64,000 nucleotides of DNA from the NCBI RefSeq assembly GCF_900129685.1, contig NZ_FQWM01000001.1, positions 901,059-965,058 of the forward strand. The letters run 5' to 3'. Origin of the DNA: Cognatishimia maritima. Lineage in GTDB: Bacteria; Pseudomonadota; Alphaproteobacteria; Rhodobacterales; Rhodobacteraceae. Numbering within the stretch: position 1 is the stretch's first letter; the number at the start of each line of letters is the position of its first letter. Made by a program: the position numbers and the translations under genes. Under the pieces are notes generated by a model. The model did not search any database. It was not told where the DNA came from and saw only the letters and a list, made by a program, of their open reading frames with translations. Positions 20,631 to 30,436 of this stretch are shown piece by piece.

Positions 20631-22619
20631 CTATTTTTCAGTGAATTTCAATTCAATCCGGCGGTTCCGCGCGCGGGCCTCGGGTGTATTGGCCGGGTCA
20701 ATCGGCTGATATTCCCCAAACCCGTTCGCCGACAGCCGAGAAGGCGGCAATCCCAGATCGTTGGCCATGAACCGCACCACCGAAAGGGCGCGCGCTTGGC
20801 TCAGTTCCCAGTTGTCGGCAAACTGCGCGCCGTTCACGAGGGGAATATTGTCAGTATGCCCATCAACCTGCAGCACCCAGTTGATTTCTGCCGGGATTTC
20901 ATCCGCGACATCCAACAAAAGCTGCGCAATCGCCGCGATCTGCAAACGCCCTTCAAGGCTGAGGTCCGCGCCACCGGGCGGAAAGAGCACCTCTGAACTG
21001 AACACAAAGCGGTCGCCCACAATCCGCACGCCCTCGCGATTGCCCAACAATTCGCGCATGCGGCCAAAGAACTCAGAGCGGTACCGCTCTAGGTCCTGCG
21101 CCTCACTAGCCAACCTTGCTGCCTCGGCTTCCAGCCGCTTCCGCTCTGCCTCTTCAAGTTCGCGCCGCCGCTTTTCTTCGGCAGCCGCGCGCGCCAAGGC
21201 GGCATTGAGGTCAGACCCCAAGGTCGACAATTGCACCTGCGCGGCGGCATCGCGCGCCTTGCTGTCATCCAGCAGCGATTGCAATTCACCCAACTGCTGG
21301 CGCAGCGCAGCAACCTGTTGATTAAGCAAGGCAGTCTGCTTTTCGGCCTCGGTCGCCTCTGACCGGCTTGCCGCCAGCGCCTCATTCGCGATCGCCAGCA
21401 GGCGCGCGCGTTCTTCAGCCTCTGTCAATTGCTCCGCCGCTGCGGCCTCTGCCGCGCGTTTGGCCGCCAGTGCCCCCGCAAGTTGCCGCGCCACCTCGTC
21501 ACGGTCGGTGGCCAGCGTATCCGCCTCCAGCTTCGCGGCCAAAGCGGCGGCAAGCTGCGCCTTCAAAGCCTCCAGTTCCACCTCAGAGCGGGTCACTTCT
21601 GCCCCACGCTCTGCGGCCGCGCGTTCTGCCTCGGCCAGTTGTGCCGCCAAGGCCTCTAGTCGCGCCTGCGTTTCGGCCTCCCCGACTTCTGCGTTTTCCA
21701 AAGCCAAAGCCGCAGTGGCAAGGTCATTGGTCAGGTTCTGCTCTGCCACAAGCGCCGCTGCCAATTTCAGATCAAGGTCTTCCTGCGCGGCCTCAGCCGC
21801 GGCCAGCAAGGTCAGAGTCTCCTCGGCGCGCTTGCGTTGTTCTTCCAGCGCCAGCGTCATCGATGTCAATTCTGCTGAGGCATTTTCCAGCCGCTCTCGC
21901 AGCGCTTCGGCGGCGGCGGCTTCGGCAAGGCGCGCCAGTTCTTCTTCGCTCAAACGCGCCTCAAGGTCATTCACCTGCGCCGCTAGGGCCGCGTTGGTTT
22001 CCGCATCCTCGGCGGCTTTGGCGCGCATCTCGGCGATCATCACGTCCAGCGCCTCACGTTGCGCCGCCGCCAGACGCGCGGCTTCGGCCTGTGCGTCAAT
22101 CTCTGTGCGGGCTTGCGCCAAAGCGAGGTTCAATGCCTCTTGCTCGGTCAGCAGCGCATCGCGTTCACTTTCAACAGCCGCAAGGTTGCCCAAAACCGTA
22201 TCGCGTTCCGCAATTAAAGCGGCGACCTGAGCCTCAAAGCTTGTGATTTCCGTCTGCGCCGCTGCCAGCGCAGCCGCCGTATCATCACGTTGCTGCGTCA
22301 GCGACGCGATGAGCGCAGATTGGCGATCTGCCAGCGCCTCGGCATCCGAAAGCGTCGCCCGCAGCGTCCCCACTTGGACCTGCAAGGCATCGCCACGATC
22401 CCGCTCCAGACCCAAGGCATCCGCCAGCGCGGCGACTTCCGCCGATAGCGCGTCCAGCTTGCTTGCCTGACCTGAAATCGTTTCCCGCAGCACAAATTGC
22501 ACCACCATAAAAATGGTCAGCACAAACATCAGAACCAGCAAAAGCCCGGTCATCGCATCGACGAACCCCGGCCAGATCGAGGCTTGGAACCGCTGTCCTG
22601 TCCTGCGAGAGAGCGCCAT
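20631..22619 (-). CDS. OmpA/MotB-like protein with a long coiled coil
   Basis: A 662-aa inner-membrane protein. Residues 17-45 form one membrane helix after a short cytoplasmic start (GFVDAMTGLLLVLMFVLTIF), with the aspartate expected for a MotB/ExbD-type proton path (D22). Residues 50-500 are almost continuous alanine/glutamate-rich coiled coil. The C-terminal 140 residues are an OmpA peptidoglycan-binding domain (QVDGHTDNIPL, NWELSQARALSV, NRRIELKF). It begins 3 bases after the stop of the MotA/ExbB-like gene, so the two likely form an ion-driven complex. Not flagellar MotB: the coiled coil is far longer and no flagellar genes are near. Confidence 0.88.
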   Translation of the reverse strand: MALSRRTGQRFQASIWPGFVDAMTGLLLVLMFVLTIFMVVQFVLRETISGQASKLDALSAEVAALADALGLERDRGDALQVQVGTLRATLSDAEALADRQSALIASLTQQRDDTAAALAAAQTEITSFEAQVAALIAERDTVLGNLAAVESERDALLTEQEALNLALAQARTEIDAQAEAARLAAAQREALDVMIAEMRAKAAEDAETNAALAAQVNDLEARLSEEELARLAEAAAAEALRERLENASAELTSMTLALEEQRKRAEETLTLLAAAEAAQEDLDLKLAAALVAEQNLTNDLATAALALENAEVGEAETQARLEALAAQLAEAERAAAERGAEVTRSEVELEALKAQLAAALAAKLEADTLATDRDEVARQLAGALAAKRAAEAAAAEQLTEAEERARLLAIANEALAASRSEATEAEKQTALLNQQVAALRQQLGELQSLLDDSKARDAAAQVQLSTLGSDLNAALARAAAEEKRRRELEEAERKRLEAEAARLASEAQDLERYRSEFFGRMRELLGNREGVRIVGDRFVFSSEVLFPPGGADLSLEGRLQIAAIAQLLLDVADEIPAEINWVLQVDGHTDNIPLVNGAQFADNWELSQARALSVVRFMANDLGLPPSRLSANGFGEYQPIDPANTPEARARNRRIELKFTEK

Positions 22620-22621
22620 GG

Positions 22622-23842
22622 TCAGCCCTCCTGCGACCCGTCAGGCTTGGTCTGGTTGAACCGGCGACGGCGTGGGGGCTGCTGGTCACCCAGCTTGCTG
22701 ATCGCTTGCGTTAACGCCGACAGGTCGCTGCGCAATTCTGCCATGGAATCCTGCCGACCGGCAGAAATCTCTTCCAAGATACGCAGCATCTGAACATCAA
22801 TCGAGCGCAGGCGCATGCGGCTTTCCGCATCAATACCACCGCCACTGCCACCGGCATCTTTCAGAACCGCAATCAGTTCCGCTTGCCCTTCGACAAGCCG
22901 GTCCATCGCCTCACCAGAGACCCCGCCGCTGCCCATGCGTTCGGTCATCACCTGCACAGCCTGCGCAAGGTCGCCGACCTGTGTTTCCACCCGTGCGCGG
23001 CTGGTTTCAGCCTTGGTGAACATCACCTGCAGCTGGTCCATTTGTTCGGCCATATGGTCCAGCACTTCGCCCAAAACATTGGTTTCCAGACCCTGTTCAC
23101 CATCCGCGCCGGTAAAGCCCAAACGCGTGATCGAACTAAGCCATTCTTCAAGTTCGCGGTAGAAACGGTTCTGCCCGTGGCTGGCAAAAAGCTCTAGCAG
23201 ACCCACAACCAGCGACCCGGCCAAGCCCAACAAGGACGAGGCAAAGGCCACGCCCATACCATTCAATTGGCTTTCCAGACCGGTCATCAGACGGCCAAAC
23301 ACCTCGATCCCGCCTTCACCCTCTGCTGGGGCCAAGCTGCGGATCGTTTCAACAACTGCCGGAACCGTGGTTGCCAACCCATAGAAGGTGCCCAGCAAGC
23401 CAAGGAAGATCAGCATATTCACGATATAGCGCGTGATCTCGCGCGCTTCGTCGATCCGTGTGGCAACTGAATCCAAAATCGACCGCGCCGAGGTGGCGCT
23501 GATCTGCCCGCGCGCGCCCCGCGACCGAAGCAAAGACGCCAAAGGCACCAAAAGTTGCGGAGGCTGAAGTTGTTCAAACCCTTCGACCCGCCCCGCGAAA
23601 GCCTTGATCCAACGCGTCGAACTGATCAGCGAAAATACCTGCGCGAAACACGCCAGCACGCCGATGGCAAAGACGAAAACGATAAAGCCGTTCAGATAGG
23701 GATTTGCCTCAAACACCGGGAAAACACGCGGCAAGGCAATATAGGTCAGCCCCCCGGTCAGCCCGAGGACGATCAACATCGAAAAAATCTGTCTCACCGG
23801 CTGTGAGAAATGCGGCTCGGCCTCTCGGTCTGGCAGCTCCAT
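22622..23842 (-). CDS. MotA/TolQ/ExbB-family proton channel protein
   Basis: A 406-aa inner-membrane protein with hydrophobic segments near residues 20-40, 50-72, 135-155 and 185-215. The third is the conserved YIVNMLIFLGLLGTFYGLATTVPAVVET helix, and the fourth includes GLAGSLVVGLLELF; together they are the MotA_ExbB core. The remaining C terminus is a cytoplasmic, coiled, charged tail. It is the first gene of a two-gene unit with the OmpA-like partner. The pair recurs in Rhodobacterales, often mislabelled as flagellar. What the motor drives is not known. Confidence 0.88.
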   Translation of the reverse strand: MELPDREAEPHFSQPVRQIFSMLIVLGLTGGLTYIALPRVFPVFEANPYLNGFIVFVFAIGVLACFAQVFSLISSTRWIKAFAGRVEGFEQLQPPQLLVPLASLLRSRGARGQISATSARSILDSVATRIDEAREITRYIVNMLIFLGLLGTFYGLATTVPAVVETIRSLAPAEGEGGIEVFGRLMTGLESQLNGMGVAFASSLLGLAGSLVVGLLELFASHGQNRFYRELEEWLSSITRLGFTGADGEQGLETNVLGEVLDHMAEQMDQLQVMFTKAETSRARVETQVGDLAQAVQVMTERMGSGGVSGEAMDRLVEGQAELIAVLKDAGGSGGGIDAESRMRLRSIDVQMLRILEEISAGRQDSMAELRSDLSALTQAISKLGDQQPPRRRRFNQTKPDGSQEG

Positions 23843-23920
23843 TTGGCCAGCTCCTGACGCTGTTATTATCTGTGCCTCACCCTAAGCGGCCAACGGTGCT
23901 GTGCCAAGAAGTATTAGGGT

Positions 23921-24448
23921 TTAGGCAGTCAAATCCCGCACCCGTGCCGACAGCCAATCCAGTTCCGCATCCTTGATCCCCAATTCGGCCAAATGCGCAG
24001 CAGTATTATAGAGGTATTCGGTGTTTGGCCCACGCCCACCCACAGCGGTCGAGATCACACGCGCCTGCTCTTCAAGATCAAGATGGATGTACTGCACGTG
24101 ATGCGGATCAATCACATAGGTCACCGCCGTTATCTCGCGCCCGTCTTGCAGGGTCACAGGGAGTTCGCGTTCAAGATAGGCAGATGACACCAATTCCCGC
24201 TCTCGCAGCTCGGCCAGTGCCGCGTCCTCGGTGCCGGGTTTCACCCGCAGCGCCAGGCCGTTGCAGCACGCATTTTCAGCGGCGTCCAACGCGAGAACCA
24301 AGCCGGGGTGGTCTTCGGTGCCCCGGTGATGGATCGAAGACATACAAAAACTGCGGTGCCAGCCGTGCAGCTTGGCAACCGCTTGTTCTGCGACGTCAAA
24401 GCCGGGGTTCCACAAAAGTGACCCATATCCAAACACCCAAAGCGACAT
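23921..24448 (-). CDS. ChaC-like gamma-glutamylcyclotransferase
   Basis: A 175-aa enzyme of the ChaC family, which cleaves the gamma-glutamyl group of glutathione to 5-oxoproline and Cys-Gly. It has the N-terminal substrate loop VFGYGSLLWNPGF, the RGTEDHPGLVLALD segment, and the catalytic glutamate in the RERELVSSAYLERELPV region. Length is typical of bacterial members. Divergent from the DUF2125 gene. Confidence 0.92.
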   Translation of the reverse strand: MSLWVFGYGSLLWNPGFDVAEQAVAKLHGWHRSFCMSSIHHRGTEDHPGLVLALDAAENACCNGLALRVKPGTEDAALAELRERELVSSAYLERELPVTLQDGREITAVTYVIDPHHVQYIHLDLEEQARVISTAVGGRGPNTEYLYNTAAHLAELGIKDAELDWLSARVRDLTA

Positions 24449-24523
24449 CTTGTTTCCACGCTGGTCTATTGTTCTAAGCGCGTTTAAACACCAAAGCGCG
24501 TGAACTGCAACGAGGCCAAACCC

Positions 24524-25522
24524 ATGAGACGTCTGCTGATTGCCATCCTAGTCGTGGCCCTTGGCTGGTTTGCCTATTGGTTCATCGTCGCCCGCGCTGC
24601 GCAATCGGGCTATGAGGCATGGTTTGACGCGCGCCGCGCCGAGGGCTGGCAGGCCGAGTATTCTGAATTGCATCTGCGCGGCTTCCCGAACCGGATCGAC
24701 ACGACGATTGACGACATTCGCTTGGCTGACCCGGAAACCGGTCTGGCCTGGACAGCACCTTTCTTTCAGATCTTTGCACTGAGCTATCGTCCGAACCACC
24801 TGATTGCCGTCTGGCCAAACCAACAGACCTTGTCGTCGCCCTTTCAGAGCATCGACATAACCAGCGACCAAATGCGGGCCTCGGCGGTTTTTGCGCCGGA
24901 CACGCGCCTTGCGATCCGTCGCGCCAATTTCGCGGCCGAAAATCTGCAACTGACATCTGACGCGGCATGGCGCACCGCCGCCGCATCGCTGCAAGTGGCG
25001 CTGCGCCGCACAGATGACGACCTAGAGGCGCAAAGCACGCGCTACCTGATCGCCCTGCAAGGCATCGGCGTTGCCCCACCCGCCGCACTGCGCACCCCCG
25101 CCCTGCCCGAAACCCTCAGCGCGCTTGATCTGGATGTAACGGCTGGCTTTGACCGCCCATGGGACCGTCGCGCGCTTGAAGAGCGCCGTCCGCAGCCAAC
25201 CTTGCTTGCAATCCGCACTGCGAAGGCAGAATGGGGGCCGATGCAAATCCAGATTGCAGGGGAAGTGGTGGCCGACGATGTCGGCTATATGCAGGGCGAA
25301 CTCATTCTGCGCGCCAAAGAATGGCAGGCCATGGTCGCCATGGCGCGGGACAGCGGGCAGATTGATCCGTTTGTCATCGACGGCGTCGAACAGGCGCTCA
25401 GGTTGTTTTCATCGCTCTCGGGACCGGGCGAGGATATCGACTTGACGCTGACGTTTAAGAACGGGCGCACCTATGCTGGTCTTTTGCCGATTGGCCCCGC
25501 ACCGCTGATGGTGCTGCGCTAA
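24524..25522 (+). CDS. DUF2125 domain protein
   Basis: A 332-aa protein with one N-terminal membrane anchor or signal (LLIAILVVALGWFAYWFIV) followed by a large periplasmic beta-rich domain of the DUF2125 family, which is common in alphaproteobacteria and has no assigned function. The motif SELHLRGFPNRIDTTIDDIRL near residue 45 is characteristic. The ATG at 24524 has GAGG upstream; the GTG at 24500 is less likely. Its stop overlaps the end of the convergent extensin-like gene by 4 bases. Confidence 0.88.
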   Translation: MRRLLIAILVVALGWFAYWFIVARAAQSGYEAWFDARRAEGWQAEYSELHLRGFPNRIDTTIDDIRLADPETGLAWTAPFFQIFALSYRPNHLIAVWPNQQTLSSPFQSIDITSDQMRASAVFAPDTRLAIRRANFAAENLQLTSDAAWRTAAASLQVALRRTDDDLEAQSTRYLIALQGIGVAPPAALRTPALPETLSALDLDVTAGFDRPWDRRALEERRPQPTLLAIRTAKAEWGPMQIQIAGEVVADDVGYMQGELILRAKEWQAMVAMARDSGQIDPFVIDGVEQALRLFSSLSGPGEDIDLTLTFKNGRTYAGLLPIGPAPLMVLR

Positions 25523-26340
25523 CGGCAATAGGCACCGCTGCGATGCCGTGCAGTGTCGAAATGGAAATGATCCTTGTGAAAGCGATCTGAATTCGGCCCC
25601 AGAACAGTCCCGAACGGGCCGCAGGCGGCTTTGTGCATCTTTTTCAGGATACGGCCATAACGGCCCCTGCCCCAATCCTCCAAGACCGAAATCTTATCGC
25701 CGTTTTCCAGATGAAACCCCGAGATATCAATCGCCCGGCCTTTGCCATGCTCTGAAATCTTCGCACCTTTGCGATGATTGCGGGTGCGACAGGAATACCC
25801 CGCCGCCACCTGCAGGCGCGCAACCCCGCCGCCGGTGCGCCCAACCGCACGGTCCATGCCGCCCTCAACCCATGTTTTCAGCGCTCGTGCGGTGTCACAT
25901 TCCACGGTCACTGGTCGGGTCAAAACCACGCCACTGACAGAATAAAGCTTTACCGCGTCTTTGATCCCGCAACCGGGCAAAGCCCCCGGCACGCGGCCGA
26001 CCTCGACCCCTTGCAAATCGCGATCCCGGCAGATGCGGCCAATCTTTTGACCCTGCGGCGTATAGACCGCGCGCTTGCTTTCAGTGCGTTTCGGTTTGGG
26101 CGCTGGGATAATCGCCGCCTGCCGAACCACCACCGTCTCTTTCACAGGACTGCTGCGGCGCACCGTTGCAAACCGCGAAGGCCGCGCCACAGGGCGCAGG
26201 CTGCGGCTTGGCGCGAAACTGGAAATGGCCACCGGGAACACATCGATGCGGGCAACTGGTCTTAACGAAGTTTCCGGCGCTCTGGCCTCTGCCAGCGTTG
26301 CGGCTAACAGCAAGGAAAGATATGTCAGCGCCCGCCGCAC
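25519..26340 (-). CDS. Extensin-like secreted protein
   Basis: A 273-aa exported protein with a signal peptide (residues 1-19) and a basic, proline-rich linker. The C-terminal 170 residues form the bacterial extensin-like domain, a fold related to peptidoglycan peptidases. Conserved features include GYSCRTRNHRKGAKISEHGKG-type zinc-site residues (SEHGKGRAIDISGF) and DHFHFD near the end. The start is a GTG sharing one base with the tyrC stop (TAGTG), so it is coupled to hisC-tyrC. Confidence 0.87.
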   Translation of the reverse strand: MRRALTYLSLLLAATLAEARAPETSLRPVARIDVFPVAISSFAPSRSLRPVARPSRFATVRRSSPVKETVVVRQAAIIPAPKPKRTESKRAVYTPQGQKIGRICRDRDLQGVEVGRVPGALPGCGIKDAVKLYSVSGVVLTRPVTVECDTARALKTWVEGGMDRAVGRTGGGVARLQVAAGYSCRTRNHRKGAKISEHGKGRAIDISGFHLENGDKISVLEDWGRGRYGRILKKMHKAACGPFGTVLGPNSDRFHKDHFHFDTARHRSGAYCR

Positions 26341-27257
26341 TATTGCGCCTTACCACGACCAAAGTCGGGCGCGTCTGTATCTTGCCCCGCTTCAATGATC
26401 CCCCGCCGAATGGCGCGCGTGCGGGTGAAATAGGCATGCAGATGATCGCCATCCCCGCGCCGAATGGCGCGCTGTAGGGCAAACAACTCTTCAGTAAAGC
26501 GACCTAGAATTTCCAATGTCGCGTCTTTGTTGTTCAGAAATACGTCGCGCCACATGGTCGGGTCACTCGCGGCAATCCGGGTAAAATCCCGAAAACCCGA
26601 CGCCGAGTATTTGATCACTTCGCTTTCCGACACCCGTCGCAGGTCGTCCGCCACACCCACCATCGTATAGGCAATCAAGTGCGGCGTATGCGAGGTCACA
26701 GCCAGCACCAGATCATGGTGGTCGGCATCCATCTCTTCCACCATCGAGCCAAGGCCACGCCAGAACGCGGCAAGGTCATCCGCTGCTTTGCGGTCGGTGG
26801 TGTCATCGGTGATCAACAGGCACCAGCGGTTGTCAAATAGCTCGGCAAATCCCGATTCAGGCCCGGAATGTTCGGTCCCTGCCAATGGGTGCGCCGGGAC
26901 GAAATGAATGTCATCACTAAGGTGCGGGGTCACATCGCTGATCACCTGCCGCTTGACGGACCCAACATCCGTCAGCGTCGCGCCGGGTTTCAGTGCCGGT
27001 GCCAAATCAGCCGCAACCGCGCCCATCACGCCAACCGGCACACAAAGAACAACAAGGTCCGCGTCTTTGACGGCGTCCTTCGCGGTGTCATAGACCTTAT
27101 CGCATAGCCCAATCCGACGCGCCGTCTCGCGAGTTTCTTCTGACCGCGCATAGCCCGTGACCTCACCCGCCAATCCGGCGCGTTTGATGGCCCAGAACAT
27201 CGACGAGGCAATCAGCCCCAAACCGATCAAAGCAACGCGGTCATAGATCTGGCTCAT
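26340..27257 (-). CDS. tyrC: Prephenate/arogenate dehydrogenase family protein
   Basis: NAD(P)-dependent oxidative decarboxylation of prephenate or arogenate in tyrosine synthesis. The 305-aa protein has the Rossmann motif [27 protein letters not shown], and the catalytic [13 protein letters not shown] segment. It overlaps the hisC stop by 4 bases (ATGA). Pairing with an HisC/aromatic aminotransferase fits tyrosine and phenylalanine synthesis via arogenate, as in many alphaproteobacteria, though the exact substrate is inferred. Confidence 0.9.
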   Translation of the reverse strand: MSQIYDRVALIGLGLIASSMFWAIKRAGLAGEVTGYARSEETRETARRIGLCDKVYDTAKDAVKDADLVVLCVPVGVMGAVAADLAPALKPGATLTDVGSVKRQVISDVTPHLSDDIHFVPAHPLAGTEHSGPESGFAELFDNRWCLLITDDTTDRKAADDLAAFWRGLGSMVEEMDADHHDLVLAVTSHTPHLIAYTMVGVADDLRRVSESEVIKYSASGFRDFTRIAASDPTMWRDVFLNNKDATLEILGRFTEELFALQRAIRRGDGDHLHAYFTRTRAIRRGIIEAGQDTDAPDFGRGKAQ

Positions 27258-28339
27258 ACCGCTAGCTCCTTAAAGCTTTTGACCGCATGGGCCACACGGC
27301 GACAGCCAGACTCATCCCCAACCGTGATCCGCAGGCAATTCGGCAGCCCATAGCCCGCCACCTTGCGCACAATGATCCCTTGCTTTTTCAAGAAGGCATC
27401 ACAGGCGCTGGCCTCTGCCTCTGACGCGAACCGCGCCAGAATGAAATTCGCGCAGGAGGTATCAGAGGGCACGCCCAGCTCCATCAAAGCCTCAGCCAGC
27501 CAAGCCCGCAGACGCGCATTGTCCTTGCGACAGCGATCCACAAATTCAGTGTCACGCACTGCGGCCTCAGCCACCGCCAATTGCATGTTCGACAAGTTGA
27601 ATGGCCCGCGCACACGGTTCAGGACATCAATGATCTCTTTGGGCGCATAGCCCCAGCCAACGCGCAACCCGCCCAGCCCGTAAATCTTGGAAAACGTACG
27701 GGTCATAATCACATTGTCGCGCGCATCGACCAGCCCCGCACCGCCGTCAAACCCCTCAACGAACTCGGTATAGGCCCCGTCATGCACCAACAGGCACCCC
27801 TCCGGCAGACCATCCGCCAGACGTGCGACTTCGTTGCCGCCCACCATAGTGCCGGTCGGATTTCCGGGGTTGGCGATAAAAACGATCTTGGTCTTGTCGG
27901 TGCAGGCCTTCAGGATGGCATCAACATCCACAACACGCTCCCGCTCCGGCACCACCACGGGAGTCGCCCCGCAGGCGTGCACGAGGATCGGATACATCGA
28001 AAACCCGTGTTCGGTATAGATGATCTCATCCCCTGGCCCGGCAAAACACTGTGCGATGAGGTGCAGCACCTCATCGGAGCCAACGCCACAGATGATCTGC
28101 TCTGCCTTGAGGTCATGCACCTCGGCAATGGCCGCGCGCAGATCCGCATGATCTGTTGACGGATACCGATGCATGTTCAGCCCGGACTTGCGATAGGCCT
28201 CTTTTGCGGCATCGCCCGCGCCATAGGGGTTTTCGTTTGACGACAGTTTCACAATGTCGCTCACGCCCTCGACGGTCGATTGCCCGCCCTCATAAAGCGC
28301 GATTTCCATAATACCCGGCTGAACTTGGATCTTGGTCAT
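27254..28339 (-). CDS. hisC: Histidinol-phosphate aminotransferase (HisC family)
   Basis: PLP enzyme of the class II histidinol-phosphate aminotransferase group. The 361-aa protein has [10 protein letters not shown], the PLP lysine in [19 protein letters not shown] and the NFILARF C-terminal region. Placed directly before a prephenate/arogenate dehydrogenase, it may also transaminate aromatic keto acids. I start at the ATG at 28339 (GAAGGAA upstream); the frame is open 183 bases further but codes an arginine-rich, unconserved leader. Confidence 0.92.
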   Translation of the reverse strand: MTKIQVQPGIMEIALYEGGQSTVEGVSDIVKLSSNENPYGAGDAAKEAYRKSGLNMHRYPSTDHADLRAAIAEVHDLKAEQIICGVGSDEVLHLIAQCFAGPGDEIIYTEHGFSMYPILVHACGATPVVVPERERVVDVDAILKACTDKTKIVFIANPGNPTGTMVGGNEVARLADGLPEGCLLVHDGAYTEFVEGFDGGAGLVDARDNVIMTRTFSKIYGLGGLRVGWGYAPKEIIDVLNRVRGPFNLSNMQLAVAEAAVRDTEFVDRCRKDNARLRAWLAEALMELGVPSDTSCANFILARFASEAEASACDAFLKKQGIIVRKVAGYGLPNCLRITVGDESGCRRVAHAVKSFKELAV

Positions 28340-28575
28340 GTCGGTTCCTTCACTTCGCCCTCGTTCTACTGGGCTTGCTGACCGGTGAAAATGCCAATTC
28401 GTGCGCCGCCCCCCGAGACCCGCCGGGGTTGCGGCAAAGATATAACACCTGCCCAAGTTTTCCACTCGGCAGGCGCATGTCCGCCTGACTGTCCGGCCAG
28501 AGCGCAAATCTGTCCGACCCACGAAAGCCGACCCACAGATGCGCCCCTAAAGTCGATCAAAACGTTAGGGGCCTC

Positions 28576-29166
28576 ATGGAACTTGATCACCGATACAACG
28601 CCGCCGCGCCAATCTGGAGTCAAATGCTGGAACAACACCGTTTCCCAGCCGCCTACCGGCACCTCGCCAGCTTTGCGCCAACGGACCGCGCCCTGCGTAT
28701 GGTGGATGTCGGTGCGGGCAGCGGCGATTTCTCCACGGCCTATTGCGCCATGCGGCAACGCCCTGTCGATCACGTGCTGCTGGACCGCGCTGACAACATG
28801 CTGGCCGAAGCGCAAAGAGCCCATCCTCAGGCGCAGACAATCTGCGAAGACCTTGCAGCACATAGCCCTGCAAAACCCTACGACGTGACGCTTTGCGCCC
28901 ATGTGATTGAACATTGCCCCGATCCCTTTGCAGCCATGTCCCACCTCGCGCGGATCACGGCACCAGGTGGGACGCTGTTGCTGGCCATCTCGAAACCGCA
29001 TTTCTGTCAGGTCTTTATCTGGCTCAAATGGCGTCACCGCTGGTTCTCCACAGCTGACATCACCGCCATGGGCGCTTCGGCGGGGCTGACCCTGCGCGCT
29101 GTCGTCCCCTTTCCCACCGGCGTGCCCTCGCGCGTGTCGCAGGGATATGTCTTTGAAAAACCATAA
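28576..29166 (+). CDS. Class I SAM-dependent methyltransferase
   Basis: A 196-aa protein with a clear SAM-binding motif I (MVDVGAGSGDFST, residues 42-54), the acidic motif II (DRADNM), CAHVIEHCPDPFAAMSHLARI and the APGGTLLLAI motif. The substrate is unknown. It is divergent from hisC and followed within 11 bases by the small monooxygenase gene, so the two may be cotranscribed. Confidence 0.85.
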   Translation: MELDHRYNAAAPIWSQMLEQHRFPAAYRHLASFAPTDRALRMVDVGAGSGDFSTAYCAMRQRPVDHVLLDRADNMLAEAQRAHPQAQTICEDLAAHSPAKPYDVTLCAHVIEHCPDPFAAMSHLARITAPGGTLLLAISKPHFCQVFIWLKWRHRWFSTADITAMGASAGLTLRAVVPFPTGVPSRVSQGYVFEKP

Positions 29167-29177
29167 GGATCACCATC

Positions 29178-29474
29178 ATGCTTATCGCCCACGTCGAATT
29201 CCGCGTTCAGCCCGAAGACCGCGACGCAGCGCTGTCCCTGCTCTTGCAAGAGGCACAGAAGGTGCGCGCCATGGCAGGCAATCAAAAGTTTCAGGCCTTC
29301 CTCAACCCCGAACAGGCAGACACGCTGGAAATCGTACACGAATGGGACAACGAGGATGGCTTTGCGACCTATCTCGCCTCCGAAAACTTTGCCGCCATCG
29401 GAGCAGCCTTGGGGCCAAAGATGACGGCCCCGCCGGTCTCCAAACGATTTACGGCCACGCCTCTCGCGCAATAG
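29178..29474 (+). CDS. Antibiotic-biosynthesis-monooxygenase (ABM) domain protein
   Basis: A 98-aa single ABM domain, a ferredoxin-like fold used by YgiN-type quinol monooxygenases and heme-degrading enzymes. Visible: MLIAHVEFRVQPEDRDAALSLL at the start, FLNPEQADTLEIVHEWDNEDGFATYLAS in the middle. The histidine-tryptophan core is typical. The substrate is unknown. It sits between the methyltransferase and the AraC regulator, which may control it. Confidence 0.85.
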   Translation: MLIAHVEFRVQPEDRDAALSLLLQEAQKVRAMAGNQKFQAFLNPEQADTLEIVHEWDNEDGFATYLASENFAAIGAALGPKMTAPPVSKRFTATPLAQ

Positions 29475-29498
29475 CAGCAAGCCCGCTACAGTCATCCC

Positions 29499-30251
29499 AT
29501 GACCCTGCCCCCGGCTTATGCCTTTGTGAAAGACTTTGACCCGGAACCCAGCAAAACGCTGGTGATGGATCGTCATTACCTGCTTTACGCGGCCAAGGGC
29601 GCGATGCGGCTTGAGGCCGAGGGCCGCGGCTGGACATTGCCCCCCGCCCGCGCCGCGCTGATCCATGCGGGACGAGAGATCACAGTGGCCATGCCCCAGC
29701 GCCTGTCGGCCTGTTCGGTGCTGTTTGACACGGGCTTTGTCGCCGCGCCCAAGGCCAGCCTCTCGGTCTTTGAAATGACCCCGCTGGCACGCGAATTGGT
29801 CTTGGCCTGCCGCACCTACGGCCCGGATGCGACGCTGGATGACTATGGCATGCAGCTTTTTCAGCTTCTGGCCGTGACCACATGGAAACTCGCGGAAACG
29901 CCTTCGCGCGCGGGGCTACCTTCGGGCAAAAGCGACGCTGTGCGCAAGGCCTTGGCCCTGACCGAAACCCAACTGGCGGGCGAGCCCAGCTTTGAGATGA
30001 TCGCCACGCAGGTCGCCCTCAGCCCCCGCACCCTTGCGCGCCGTTTTTCTGAAGAACTCGGCATGACCTGGCGCCAAGCCCTCCGCCGCCTGCGCATGAA
30101 CCACGCCATCGAAGCCCTCGCCGACCCGCAGCGCCAGATCACAGAGATCGCCTTTTCGGTGGGCTATAACTCGCTCTCAGCCTTCAACACCGCGTTCCGA
30201 GATTTCACCGGGCTGACCCCGACGGAATTCAGGGGGAGTTTTGGGGGATGA
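29499..30251 (+). CDS. AraC family transcriptional regulator
   Basis: A 250-aa regulator. The C-terminal 100 residues hold two helix-turn-helix units: FEMIATQVALSPRTLARRFSEELGMTWRQALRRLRM, then QITEIAFSVGYNSLSAFNTAFRDFTGLTPTEFR, the AraC signature. The N-terminal half resembles a cupin sensor domain. The preceding ABM and methyltransferase genes are its likeliest targets. Its end borders the AT-rich accessory islet. Confidence 0.92.
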   Translation: MTLPPAYAFVKDFDPEPSKTLVMDRHYLLYAAKGAMRLEAEGRGWTLPPARAALIHAGREITVAMPQRLSACSVLFDTGFVAAPKASLSVFEMTPLARELVLACRTYGPDATLDDYGMQLFQLLAVTTWKLAETPSRAGLPSGKSDAVRKALALTETQLAGEPSFEMIATQVALSPRTLARRFSEELGMTWRQALRRLRMNHAIEALADPQRQITEIAFSVGYNSLSAFNTAFRDFTGLTPTEFRGSFGG

Positions 30252-30436
30252 GGGGGGCCACAAAGTGCGGCTGGCCGATCATTTCTACTGGGTAAAGTTA
30301 TATTTCAAGTTTTGAGGAACTAATGAAAAAATTTAGTTGCAGGTCATATCATTTGCGCGCGCATCGCGACCTACGGTCTTAAGGCGTTGAGAGCATTACT
30401 GCGTGAAACTACACCTGTGCGATTTTGAGAAATGCT

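Noticed and set aside
20631-23842. Zorya-type anti-phage system (ZorAB) for the MotA/OmpA-like pair
   Set aside because: No ZorC/D/E genes or other defence genes adjoin; the coiled coil is in the OmpA partner rather than a long ZorA tail; the pair recurs in Rhodobacterales in a housekeeping context.
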